A stretch of DNA of 40,568 bases from UMGS1370 sp963557065 (GCA_963557065.1 CAUWCT010000051.1:1-40568), one strand, 5' to 3'. Shown: positions 8,532 to 16,226, counted from the stretch's first letter. Numbers and translations: made by a program. Notes: generated from the letters alone by a model not told the origin.

Positions 8532-9385
8532 GGCAGGCAATTGATTCAAAAAAAGAGCAGATGGGACAAAAATTATATGAGCTTTGTCTTTGCGCTTATA
8601 TTTGCATCATAGAAGAGGTTTCTGACAGAAAGAGAGATGGAAATGGGCTGAAGACCCAGCTAAGCCGAATATCAGATGTGGAAGGATTTTATGCTGCGAA
8701 ATTAGAAAAAATGGTAGAGGATATCCGTCAAAACAGAATATCAGAGAAAGTGGTATCCGTTTTGGAGTACGGCAATGCCATGAAACTGTCAGAGGCAGCA
8801 GAGAAGTATTCCAGCAGAATACAAAAGTCTCTTGGTGCAATTGTGTATTCTCCCCCGTATGCAAATTCATTTGACTATTTTGAGTCATATAAAATGGAAG
8901 TGATTCTGGCAGATTATGCAGGAAATATGAAAGATATCGGCGCATACAGACATCAGGCAGTAGAATCTTTTATAGGGTGTCTGGAACAGAGAACTGGAAA
9001 CAGAGAGTTTGTTGAGTGGATGTCAAAAGAAATTGAAGAGGCGATTCCGGAAAAAGAAGCAAGAACCGGAAAAACAGATGTGAGAACCCGCAAAGTCCCC
9101 AAAATGATAAAAGGGTATTTTAACGATATGGAGAACGTGATTTCTGAAAGCTCCAAAGTATTGGAAACTGGAAAAAAGTGCTATATTGTGGTGGATCAAA
9201 GCGCTTATCTGGGAAGAATTGTTCCAACGGATCTGTTTTTGGCAGCAATTGGAGAGTGCTACCAGTTTCGGGTGACGGATATTATTGTGTGCAGAATTGC
9301 GAAAACATCCAGTCAGCAGATTCAGTTATATCCGTATCTTAAGGATTCCCTTCGAGAGAGTATTGTGGTTTTAGAAAAAATGTAA
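8528..9385 (+). CDS. DNA methyltransferase 2, C-terminal part (SPPY motif)
   Basis: The second part of the interrupted methyltransferase, 285 aa if counted from GTG 8528, though no ribosome binding site marks that codon and it is unlikely to be an independent start. The catalytic motif IV is SPPYANSFDYFESYK (from residue 101). SPPY is more typical of N4-cytosine than N6-adenine enzymes, so this partner may modify a different base from methyltransferase 1. The -1 frame is open back to 8498, giving a seamless join to the motif I half. A hairpin right after the stop separates it from the convergent nuclease gene. Confidence 0.75.
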   Translation: MRQAIDSKKEQMGQKLYELCLCAYICIIEEVSDRKRDGNGLKTQLSRISDVEGFYAAKLEKMVEDIRQNRISEKVVSVLEYGNAMKLSEAAEKYSSRIQKSLGAIVYSPPYANSFDYFESYKMEVILADYAGNMKDIGAYRHQAVESFIGCLEQRTGNREFVEWMSKEIEEAIPEKEARTGKTDVRTRKVPKMIKGYFNDMENVISESSKVLETGKKCYIVVDQSAYLGRIVPTDLFLAAIGECYQFRVTDIIVCRIAKTSSQQIQLYPYLKDSLRESIVVLEKM

Positions 9386-9410
9386 GGCAGGCGCTGTCAC
9401 AGCGCCTGCC
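9386..9410. terminator. Hairpin between converging genes, probable bidirectional terminator
   Basis: A perfect 11-bp stem: GGCAGGCGCTG (9386-9396), loop TCA, CAGCGCCTGCC (9400-9410). On the minus strand it is followed by TTACATTTTTTC, a reasonable T-tract for the nuclease-helicase transcript. On the plus strand the T-tract is weak. It sits exactly between the two convergent stops. Confidence 0.7.
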
Positions 9411-9415
9411 TCGCT

Positions 9416-12211
9416 CTATAATGGGATGCTGCAGATGCGTTTTCCATAAAGTTCATTCAGAAGGTTTAAATCCCCCGATGCTGCGGCCCGTTCAATGTCA
9501 GAAGTCAGTTCCAGCAATTCCTGAATAGAAGACTGGGAGCCGGGATGGATGCGGATTCGTTCCCTGTCCTCTTTTTCATCGCTGGTGATAAAAATATTCT
9601 GAAACGCCCATAAATGCTTTTTAAAGTAGTTAAACTGGTTATAAGCAGTAGTTTTGCTTGTCCAGATATCCTTAAATCCAAAATGAACTTCATATTTTGT
9701 GTTTAGGATCTGAAGAACCCTTTCTTTATTGGCCTCACTTAAGATAGTAATGTTCGGATAGGTCCTGCGCAGATACTGAATGCGGTCAATGGCTATTTCA
9801 ATGGAAGCGCTGTTAGTATCCCGCAAAGAGTAAATACAGTATAAAAATTCAAATCTTGTGATCCATTCAACAGACAGAAAGATTTTAAGCAGAGCCCGGT
9901 AAGGGAAGAGGATGGCTCCAGTTTCTTTGTTAATGCAAAAATATTTGAGTAATTGTTCTTTGACTGCAGATGGATAAATGCTTTTGTCAGCAAGCAGCGC
10001 TTTTCCAAGAGGGGTCATGCTGTAGGAACGGCCATTTTTTGAGAGTACTCCCATGCGTACGGCGTGGGAGACATTATTGTGGCCGCATTTCAAATCAGAG
10101 CCGTCCATGGGGACATCGGGTTCTGAAAACCTTTTTAACGTGGGCAGGATCAGGCTGTCCAGATAGGCATCCAAAGTGTAGTCTCCAATAGAAGTAAATA
10201 CCCGCTTTTCTTCGCTTTTTCGATTCTTTGACAGCGTTTCTGTCCAATGTTCGCAGCCGCCTGCGGCAGAAGGATTTTTATTGATTTCCGCAATGCGCAG
10301 GGTGAGAGAATGTTCAAAATCATGAATCCCGATTTTTGAATAGGGCATAAACATTACTTTTGAAGAAAGAGAGGAACCTGATTTTCCTAAAGTTCCGGAA
10401 GCGGCAGAGAAATTAATTTCATCAATCATATCTGCCAGACTGGCATCCTGGGAACGCATAGCCTGTATGACCATGTGGAGAGTATCAAAGCTGGAAGGGA
10501 CAATGTGGCTGAATAGGGATGCGTTGTCCGGGATCACAATAGGAAGAACAATATAGGAGCAGGAATTCTTTTTGGAAGGAGATTTTCTTAATGTCCGTCC
10601 TACTGCCTGTACAATGTCGATCATGGAATTTTTGGGATCTGCAAAGTAAACCGCATCAATAGCAGGAACATCAACTCCTTCGGTCAGGCACCTGGCGTTG
10701 GAAATCAGTCCCCGCCTGCTGGCTGCAAATCCAGATAAAATTTCTTTGCGCTCACTGGCGGACATGGCGCCGTTTATATGACCTGTATAAGTAGAGATAT
10801 TATCTGTATCAGAAAGAACTGCATCTACGATATCGCCGACAGAAAGAATGTTTCTTCCTCCTGTTATAAAAGCTTTGGCATTTTTTACATAGGCATGGTA
10901 GGAGATAACCTTTTTCACGTCCAGTTCTTTCATCACCTTTGCAATCAGAATTTCTTTTAACAGGATATCAATGCTGCCAGATGCCTGGGATGTGCCCAGT
11001 TCTGTACAGACAATTCTGTGTTTTGAAACAAAATCGGCTAAATCTTGTTCTGTAATCGTGCATACCACAATTTTGTAGTCGCAGATGATTCCTTTTTCAA
11101 TTGCCTGCCCGAAGTTTAGAGAGGCCAGAACAGGACCGTATTTGGAAGTATCATCCATGGAAAAAATCATGGGTTCTGATTGGGAGGCAAGCTGTTTTAA
11201 CCTTGGGGAGATTAACCGTTCTGTTGCTGTCATAAACAGACGCTTTTTGATGGGAATATACTGATCATCCATTCCGTAAACAAACGTCAGACTGTCTTTG
11301 GTGCCGGCAGTCCGGTGACTTTCATCAAAGATAGCCAGATCAAAGGCGGCACCTGTTCCAGTGAGGGCATTCGCAACTGCATCCAGAGACTGGTAGGTGG
11401 AAAACAGGATTTTTTTTGATGCAGGATCTTCTAAAAATGTCTGGATGGATGCAGGAACTGTAGTGACTGGAAAATCCATGTCAGAGGAAGCAGCAGAAAA
11501 TACATCATCGTCGGTATCTGCTACAGTGGGATCGCTGCACACGCATAAATAACGGAAAGGGGTATTACAGTTTGCTATCCAGGAATCCAGCGTCTGCCGG
11601 ATAAGTGCAAGACCTGGAACGACAAACAAAACCGTACTGGTTTTCATTGCTTCCTGGACCCACAGTGCAATCAGTGTTTTTCCGATCCCGCAGGCAGCAA
11701 TAAATTTGCCCCGATCGTGCTGGGAGAGTCCAAAAACAATCTGATCGATTAGTTCCTGCTGGTACTGATATTCTCCTGTTGGAGAAGCCTTTTTGACAGG
11801 AGAGGAGGGAGCGGGGCTGTCCGTTAAATATTGAAGGAATGCGTCAAAAAAATTTTCATCCAGTTCCATAAAACGGTCCAGAAGGAGAGACATCTGGTTT
11901 TTCTTTTTGCTGCTCACTTTGGGGAGTCTGGAACAATTTGCACAAATCAGCCTCATATCCGCATGTTCGGATTCTGCCCAGAAGGTGGAAAGCTCCTGAG
12001 CAGTGGGAATCTTGTGGTTGGAGCGGAATTTCACCTGATAGGCAACAAGTTTCCCGTCATTGCGGACAATGATGCCATCAACTCCGTTATCTTTGTGCTC
12101 AAGTTTTAGCTGCTCCCTCAGATGTTTGGGGATGTCCTGTGCCATGTACACTTCTTTTACATCATAGTAGTGAGAATGGTATTTTAAGTAAAAGAATACC
12201 AGGAGTTCCAT
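9416..12211 (-). CDS. PD-(D/E)xK nuclease-SF2 helicase, restriction-type protein (main frame)
   Basis: The main open frame (931 aa) of a two-part restriction-type protein. Near the N-terminus is an Mrr-like nuclease core, GVDGI with D45 and YQVK (Q59, K61). Then comes a superfamily 2 helicase: Walker A ACGIGKT (173-179), DESH (296-299), motif III TAT (328-330), LTEGVDVPAIDA and motif VI QAVGRTLRK (535-543). The rest (about 600-931) is unassigned and may bind DNA or recognise the target. The layout resembles the nuclease-helicase part of COG4889/type ISP-like enzymes without a fused methylase. ATG 12211 has AAGGGG upstream, but the frame continues open upstream as DTTKKGDA, family-like sequence, so the real protein probably starts at 12317 and reaches 966 aa through a +1 frame change. 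Confidence 0.82.
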   Translation of the reverse strand: MELLVFFYLKYHSHYYDVKEVYMAQDIPKHLREQLKLEHKDNGVDGIIVRNDGKLVAYQVKFRSNHKIPTAQELSTFWAESEHADMRLICANCSRLPKVSSKKKNQMSLLLDRFMELDENFFDAFLQYLTDSPAPSSPVKKASPTGEYQYQQELIDQIVFGLSQHDRGKFIAACGIGKTLIALWVQEAMKTSTVLFVVPGLALIRQTLDSWIANCNTPFRYLCVCSDPTVADTDDDVFSAASSDMDFPVTTVPASIQTFLEDPASKKILFSTYQSLDAVANALTGTGAAFDLAIFDESHRTAGTKDSLTFVYGMDDQYIPIKKRLFMTATERLISPRLKQLASQSEPMIFSMDDTSKYGPVLASLNFGQAIEKGIICDYKIVVCTITEQDLADFVSKHRIVCTELGTSQASGSIDILLKEILIAKVMKELDVKKVISYHAYVKNAKAFITGGRNILSVGDIVDAVLSDTDNISTYTGHINGAMSASERKEILSGFAASRRGLISNARCLTEGVDVPAIDAVYFADPKNSMIDIVQAVGRTLRKSPSKKNSCSYIVLPIVIPDNASLFSHIVPSSFDTLHMVIQAMRSQDASLADMIDEINFSAASGTLGKSGSSLSSKVMFMPYSKIGIHDFEHSLTLRIAEINKNPSAAGGCEHWTETLSKNRKSEEKRVFTSIGDYTLDAYLDSLILPTLKRFSEPDVPMDGSDLKCGHNNVSHAVRMGVLSKNGRSYSMTPLGKALLADKSIYPSAVKEQLLKYFCINKETGAILFPYRALLKIFLSVEWITRFEFLYCIYSLRDTNSASIEIAIDRIQYLRRTYPNITILSEANKERVLQILNTKYEVHFGFKDIWTSKTTAYNQFNYFKKHLWAFQNIFITSDEKEDRERIRIHPGSQSSIQELLELTSDIERAAASGDLNLLNELYGKRICSIPL

Positions 12212-12233
12212 AGCATCCCCTTTCTTTGTTGTA

Positions 12234-12317
12234 TCAGGGATGGTTTTCCACTTCCTTTTCCCATTCAGAAAAAGAGCAGAAACGCTTTAGCAAAACAGGG
12301 TGGATTTTTTTCTTCAT
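12234..12317 (-). CDS. N-terminal exon-like piece of the nuclease-helicase, ending in CCC TGA T
   Basis: A 27-codon frame with the best ribosome binding site of the locus: GGAGGT (complement of 12325-12330), seven bases before ATG 12317-12315. It ends ENHP-stop at CCC TGA (12239-12234). A +1 shift at this point gives Pro-Asp and continues as DTTKKGDAMELLVFF, matching the usual N-terminal pattern of these helicases (a W-E segment, then KGDA-E). The piece is therefore very probably the true start of the gene below, not a separate peptide. CCC_TGA_T resembles the CTT_TGA_C +1 recoding site of release factor 2 genes. Confidence 0.65.
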   Translation of the reverse strand: MKKKIHPVLLKRFCSFSEWEKEVENHP

Positions 12318-12352
12318 AAGTAAAACCTCCATTTCGTTTGACTATGACAACA

Positions 12353-12380
12353 GTTATGTAACTTAGATTTATTACATAAC
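12353..12380. promoter_or_regulatory. Perfect 9-bp inverted repeat over the nuclease-helicase promoter
   Basis: GTTATGTAA (12353-12361) and TTACATAAC (12372-12380), spacer 10 bp. The right arm covers the -10 box of the minus-strand promoter (12371-12376). A repressor bound here would block transcription of the nuclease-helicase. The cognate protein is not known. No T-tract follows, so a terminator is less likely. Confidence 0.5.
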
Positions 12381-12399
12381 GTGCTAATTAGAAAGTAAA
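12371..12399 (-). promoter_or_regulatory. Putative sigma-A promoter of the nuclease-helicase gene
   Basis: On the minus strand TTTACT (complement of 12394-12399) and TGTAAT (complement of 12371-12376) are 17 bp apart. Transcription would start near 12364, about 47 bases before ATG 12317. This supports 12317 as the true start of the gene. Confidence 0.55.
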
Positions 12400-12416
12400 T
12401 ATAAATATATAAATTT

Positions 12417-12436
12417 CGTGAAAAAAATATTTCACG
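12417..12436. promoter_or_regulatory. 7-bp inverted repeat in AT-rich divergent region
   Basis: CGTGAAA (12417-12423) and TTTCACG (12430-12436), spacer of six A/T bases. It lies upstream of both the nuclease-helicase promoter and the tetR promoter in an unusually AT-rich stretch (about 12390-12480). It could be an operator for either; nothing in the sequence decides. Confidence 0.35.
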
Positions 12437-12477
12437 TGACAAATTAAAAACAAAGTGAAACAAATGGTAAAATTTAC

Positions 12478-12506
12478 TTGACGAAAGGATTTGTATCCTG
12501 TAAAAT
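12478..12506 (+). promoter_or_regulatory. Sigma-A promoter of tetR operon
   Basis: TTGACG (12478-12483) and TAAAAT (12501-12506) are exactly 17 bp apart. The spacer holds a small inverted repeat AGGAT-N4-ATCCT (12487-12500 region). The predicted start of transcription, near 12513, falls in the ATGAAC-GTT-GTTCAT palindrome. Confidence 0.7.
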
Positions 12507-12519
12507 GAACGTTGTTCAT
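12505..12519. promoter_or_regulatory. Putative TetR operator
   Basis: ATGAAC (12505-12510), GTT, GTTCAT (12514-12519): a perfect 6-bp dyad overlapping the -10 box and the expected start of transcription of the tetR gene. Its size and position are typical of autoregulatory TetR-family operators. Assignment to this TetR is inference from position. Confidence 0.55.
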
Positions 12520-12543
12520 GTTGAGGTTAGAAAGGAGACTGTC

Positions 12544-13104
12544 TTGAATATAGCAATCACTTCAAAGGAAGCCATTTTAGAAAGAAGCAGAGAGCGAATG
12601 AAGAAGGATGGCTGGATGGCTGTGAATATTCGGGGACTGGCTGAAGACTGCGGCGTGTCAGTTGGGACGATTTACAATTATTTTGATTCCAAATCGGATC
12701 TGCTCGCTGCAACTATAGAGAGTATCTGGCAGGATATTTTTCACTTTGAAGAATTGGGGAAACCGTTTCAAAGCTTTACAGACTGTGTTTGGCGGATATT
12801 TGACAGCATGAAGAAGGGAGACGAAAGGTATCCGGAGTTTTTTCAGTCCCATCCTATCAGTTTTATGGGAGAAGAAAAGCAAAATGGCAAAGAGCGGATG
12901 GAACAGTCCTGGAAGCACATGAAAGAAGGAATGCACCAGGCACTGATACAGGATGAGAATGTATCCGCAGAGGTATTTGATAATGTATTTACTTCGGAAA
13001 AATTTGTGGACATTATTTTTTCTCTGATTCTTTCTGCACAGGTAACGCGAAATTATGACTGCAGCGAGATACTTGAGATGATTTCCAGAGTCATTTACCG
13101 GTAA
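12544..13104 (+). CDS. TetR/AcrR family transcriptional regulator
   Basis: A 186-aa one-component repressor. The N-terminal helix-turn-helix reads NIRGLAEDCGVSVGTIYNYFDSKSDLL, a clear TetR signature; the C-terminal ligand-binding half is divergent, so the inducer cannot be guessed. I start at TTG 12544 because AAAGGAG lies six bases upstream; the open frame back to 12478 overlaps the promoter itself. It stands first in an apparent operon with two membrane protein genes (36-bp gap, then a 4-base overlap), which are its most likely targets along with itself. Confidence 0.88.
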   Translation: MNIAITSKEAILERSRERMKKDGWMAVNIRGLAEDCGVSVGTIYNYFDSKSDLLAATIESIWQDIFHFEELGKPFQSFTDCVWRIFDSMKKGDERYPEFFQSHPISFMGEEKQNGKERMEQSWKHMKEGMHQALIQDENVSAEVFDNVFTSEKFVDIIFSLILSAQVTRNYDCSEILEMISRVIYR

Positions 13105-13140
13105 TTTTTGAAAACAATTAGAGATCAGAAAGGAGAACAT

Positions 13141-13809
13141 ATGCAGGCAATTGCAGAAACAATATTTGACGCAGTATATTTAATTCTTGTAATTACAATC
13201 GGCATTTATATGATTGTAAAAAGCAGAGGAAACAGACAGTATCGGCTGTTCGGCATTATGGCTGTTATCCTGGGTGCAGGGGATTCCTTTCATCTGGTGC
13301 CGAGAGCCTATGCCCTTTGTACCACAGGGCTGGAAAACTTTGCGGCTCCACTGGGGATAGGAAAATTAGTTACCTCCATTACCATGACTGTTTTTTATGT
13401 GATTTTGTACCATGTGTGGAGGGAACGTTACCACATAAAAAAAGAACAGGGAATTACTCTGGTGGTATATGGTTTGGCTATGGTACGCATCGCATTGTGC
13501 CTGCTTCCGCAAAACCAGTGGACCAGTATAGAAGCGCCTCTTTCATGGGGAATCTACCGCAACATTCCATTTGCTCTTTTGGGACTTCTTATCATTATTC
13601 TGTTCTATCAAAGTGCAAAGCGTCATCAGGATCGGGCATTTAAGTACATGTGGCTGACCATTGTGTTAAGCTTTGGATTTTATATTCCGGTTGTGCTGTG
13701 GGCAGATGCAATCCCTATGGTTGGGATGCTGATGATTCCCAAAACATGCGCGTATGTATGGACAGTGTGGATTGGGCTTTCTGCGATGAGAGGAGAGATA
13801 AAAAAATGA
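13141..13809 (+). CDS. Multi-pass membrane protein (about 7 TM), unknown function
   Basis: A 222-aa very hydrophobic protein with about seven membrane-spanning segments and the N-terminus outside or in a short loop (MQAIAETIFDAVYLILVI). I do not recognise a catalytic or transport motif; histidines within or next to membrane segments (FHLVP, YHVW) are visible. Its start, ATG 13141, has AAGGAG eight bases upstream. The stop overlaps the next start as ATGA, so it is coupled to the DUF2871 protein, and both lie behind a tetR gene. The two probably act together in the membrane, perhaps in stress or small-molecule handling, but this is only inference. Confidence 0.75.
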   Translation: MQAIAETIFDAVYLILVITIGIYMIVKSRGNRQYRLFGIMAVILGAGDSFHLVPRAYALCTTGLENFAAPLGIGKLVTSITMTVFYVILYHVWRERYHIKKEQGITLVVYGLAMVRIALCLLPQNQWTSIEAPLSWGIYRNIPFALLGLLIIILFYQSAKRHQDRAFKYMWLTIVLSFGFYIPVVLWADAIPMVGMLMIPKTCAYVWTVWIGLSAMRGEIKK

Positions 13810-14225
13810 AACGAATGATCAATACTTCGATGGTATACTTTGCATTGGCGATGGCGGCCGGAGTGTTCTACAGAGAATTTACAAAATTTAACGGATATAC
13901 AGGGAAAACGGTTTTAAGCACGCTGCACACCCACTTTCTGGTTTTGGGGATGCTGTTCTTTTTAATCGTTGCGCTGTTTGTCAATCAGGAAAAGCGGCTG
14001 CTGGAAAATAAACTGTTTAAAAGGTTTTATATCTGCTACAATCTGTCTCTTCCATTTCTGGCATGTACCATGCTTGCAAGGGGGATCGTCCAGGTGCTGC
14101 AGATTGCGCTCTCCAGAGGGGCAGATGCAGCCATTTCCGGGATAGCAGGCCTTTCCCATATCTGCATTACCATATCCCTGATTTTCTTTTTTATGGGATT
14201 AAAGCAGAGTTTACGAAAACAGTGA
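13806..14225 (+). CDS. DUF2871 family membrane protein
   Basis: A 139-aa protein with about four membrane helices. The N-terminal segment (INTSMVYFALAMAAGVFYREFTKFNGYTGKT followed by LHTHFLVLGMLFF, quoted in parts) is the conserved core of DUF2871, a small membrane family of unknown function. The histidines of the LHTHFL motif are reminiscent of membrane metal or heme ligands, but no function is established. The start ATG 13806 overlaps the previous stop, so earlier in-frame codons (from 13650) are excluded. Confidence 0.8.
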   Translation: MKRMINTSMVYFALAMAAGVFYREFTKFNGYTGKTVLSTLHTHFLVLGMLFFLIVALFVNQEKRLLENKLFKRFYICYNLSLPFLACTMLARGIVQVLQIALSRGADAAISGIAGLSHICITISLIFFFMGLKQSLRKQ

Positions 14226-14284
14226 TTTGCGAAAGAATCGTATCAGGATACAGTCTGTATTGAGGAGGGAAACGAAAGAAGGTT

Positions 14285-16015
14285 ATGGGAAAATGGATTG
14301 GAGTTGGGGGAGTTTTGATTTGCATGGTGGCGCTTTCGTGTTACGATCCCATGCAAGGTGCAGTCGCTTCCAAACAAATTGCGCTGTCGGTTTCTGATGT
14401 GAGTCTGCCGCAAAAACCGCAGAATGATCAATGGATCGGGGAATATACTTATTTTGGCGGAATGAAATGGCGGATGCTGGGAAAGGAGCGGGGCATTTCC
14501 GGCCGTAATATGGTGTTGTTTTTAGACCAGGTGCCGGAAAGTTATGAAGAAGAACTGCGGCTTCCTCTTTTGCCTCAGGAGGGGGAGGAATCATTTGATT
14601 GGGATACCAGCCATATCCGCAGATATTTAAATGAAGATTTTTTGGAAACAGCATTTTTGCCGCAAGAGCAGCAGATGATTGAAATCACAAATGTGAGAGG
14701 CCATTTTAATGACAGGATTTTTCCATTATCCTTTAAGCTGTTTGAGGAAGAGTGGAATGATATGGGATTTGGGGAAGAGAATGAGGGACTCCATTATAAA
14801 GAAGCCTGGTGGGCATGTGAAGACGAAAACCCTATTCGGATAGAAGCAGACGGTACCTATCGGCTGTATAAAAGCGATGAAGAGTATTCAGAAAGACTGC
14901 AGCGTCTTCACGAGCCTGCCATAATCCGCCCATGCTGTATCATCGATCCAAACAAGATCTGCTTTGTGAAAGATGCTTCCCTGCCAGTATCCATGGAGGT
15001 TTCTGAAGAACTTGCCGTTTTTGATGATACTATGGAAGCATCCGGGGAGTGGAGTTTTGTAATATCTTCAGCAGAGCAGCATGTGACCATAGAGGATGTC
15101 AGCCTGGATGAAGATGTGTGCAGCTTCCGATATTCCCATGCATCCACAGGTCCAGGTAATGGGCTGTATGCTATGATTGAGGGAGACGGTCAGGTATATG
15201 CTTATGGGAAAATAGCAGATACCAGCCGTTCTGACAGCGGAACGGTGAGCATCCGTCTGCCGGATTTTTATAACCGCTATATGGCACTGTCTGTTTTTTC
15301 AGAAAAGGAAAGGATAAGCAGAGAAGAAACCGGCTATGCCAGCGAGAGAGTCTACGTTTTGAGAGGAAAAGATGCGGCAGAGGAACCTTTGGTTTCAGCG
15401 GGAGAATTAGTTTCGGAGTATATTCCTCTTCCCTGCGATCCGATTATTGATCCCTACTATGACAGATTTTTGATTCAATGGGATTATGAAGATTACCAAA
15501 ATGCAGATGAGAAAGAGCGTCTGGAGATTGGAACAGCCGCCATGATATATCAGGCAATTTTGTCCAGGCAGGGGATAGAAGGCGATGTGCCGAAATCTGA
15601 TATCGAAAGTGCAGAGGAGTATGCGGCAAATCATCAGGAAGATATGCTGGCATTAGGGGAAGCGTTCTTTGAAAATGTTCACAAAATGGGATTTAAAAAT
15701 TTAAAAGAGGCCATGGATTATGCAAAAGAGACTGTTTGGCAGTTATCGGATGCCCGGCCTGTTGAGAATGCAGATCTTGGAGAATATTTGCCTTATCTCG
15801 TTTATACATACCGGGAGTATCAGGAAGCAGAGGAGGAAGAGCAAAAAAGGGCGATAACGGCTGCCATTCTTTATCTGGTTCAATATCGGATGGGGGTTGA
15901 GATCTCTGAAGAAGAAGCGGTTCAGCAAGTAGAAGGTATGAAAGAAAGTATTGAAATATTGTGGGAAATCGATCCGGACAGTACCTTGAAAAAATTAATG
16001 GATCGGCAGCAGTGA
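14285..16015 (+). CDS. Secreted or lipid-anchored DUF6273-like protein with two C-terminal helical repeats
   Basis: A 576-aa exported protein. It begins with a short charged region and hydrophobic stretch ending VALSCY, a signal peptide with a weak lipobox. Residues about 50-220 carry a DUF6273-like domain (WRMLGKE, DTSHIRRYLNEDFLETAF), seen in many secreted Lachnospiraceae proteins of unknown role. The C-terminal third has two similar acidic helical units, about 392-465 and 501-570, sharing YEDYQ-A-E-ER---GTAA-IYQ and YREYQ-A-E-E----TAA-LYL patterns. AGGAGG at 14263-14268 is rather far from ATG 14285; GAAGG two bases before is very close, so the start is slightly uncertain. A terminator follows at 16038. 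Confidence 0.65.
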   Translation: MGKWIGVGGVLICMVALSCYDPMQGAVASKQIALSVSDVSLPQKPQNDQWIGEYTYFGGMKWRMLGKERGISGRNMVLFLDQVPESYEEELRLPLLPQEGEESFDWDTSHIRRYLNEDFLETAFLPQEQQMIEITNVRGHFNDRIFPLSFKLFEEEWNDMGFGEENEGLHYKEAWWACEDENPIRIEADGTYRLYKSDEEYSERLQRLHEPAIIRPCCIIDPNKICFVKDASLPVSMEVSEELAVFDDTMEASGEWSFVISSAEQHVTIEDVSLDEDVCSFRYSHASTGPGNGLYAMIEGDGQVYAYGKIADTSRSDSGTVSIRLPDFYNRYMALSVFSEKERISREETGYASERVYVLRGKDAAEEPLVSAGELVSEYIPLPCDPIIDPYYDRFLIQWDYEDYQNADEKERLEIGTAAMIYQAILSRQGIEGDVPKSDIESAEEYAANHQEDMLALGEAFFENVHKMGFKNLKEAMDYAKETVWQLSDARPVENADLGEYLPYLVYTYREYQEAEEEEQKRAITAAILYLVQYRMGVEISEEEAVQQVEGMKESIEILWEIDPDSTLKKLMDRQQ

Positions 16016-16037
16016 AAATCATATACAGCCTGCTTTT

Positions 16038-16080
16038 GGGCGCGGATAGTCAATGAGCTGTCTGCGTCCCTTTTCTGTTT
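16038..16080 (+). terminator. Rho-independent terminator after the DUF6273-like gene
   Basis: GGGCGCGGATAG (16038-16049) pairs with CTGTCTGCGTCCC (16058-16070) over 12 bp with one bulged T and two wobble pairs; the loop is eight bases. The T-rich tail TTTTCTGTTT follows at 16071-16080. Confidence 0.8.
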
Positions 16081-16226
16081 GACCGGCTCGTACTCTTTTA
16101 AAACTTTCAGCGGTTTTTATCAGGGCGTTCATTATAAAATCTTTGTATGGTCTCATTCTCCCTTTTTCCTATCTTTATTTATCATGTGCTACCATAAGAG
16201 TAGAGAGAGGAAAGGAGAATGCAATT

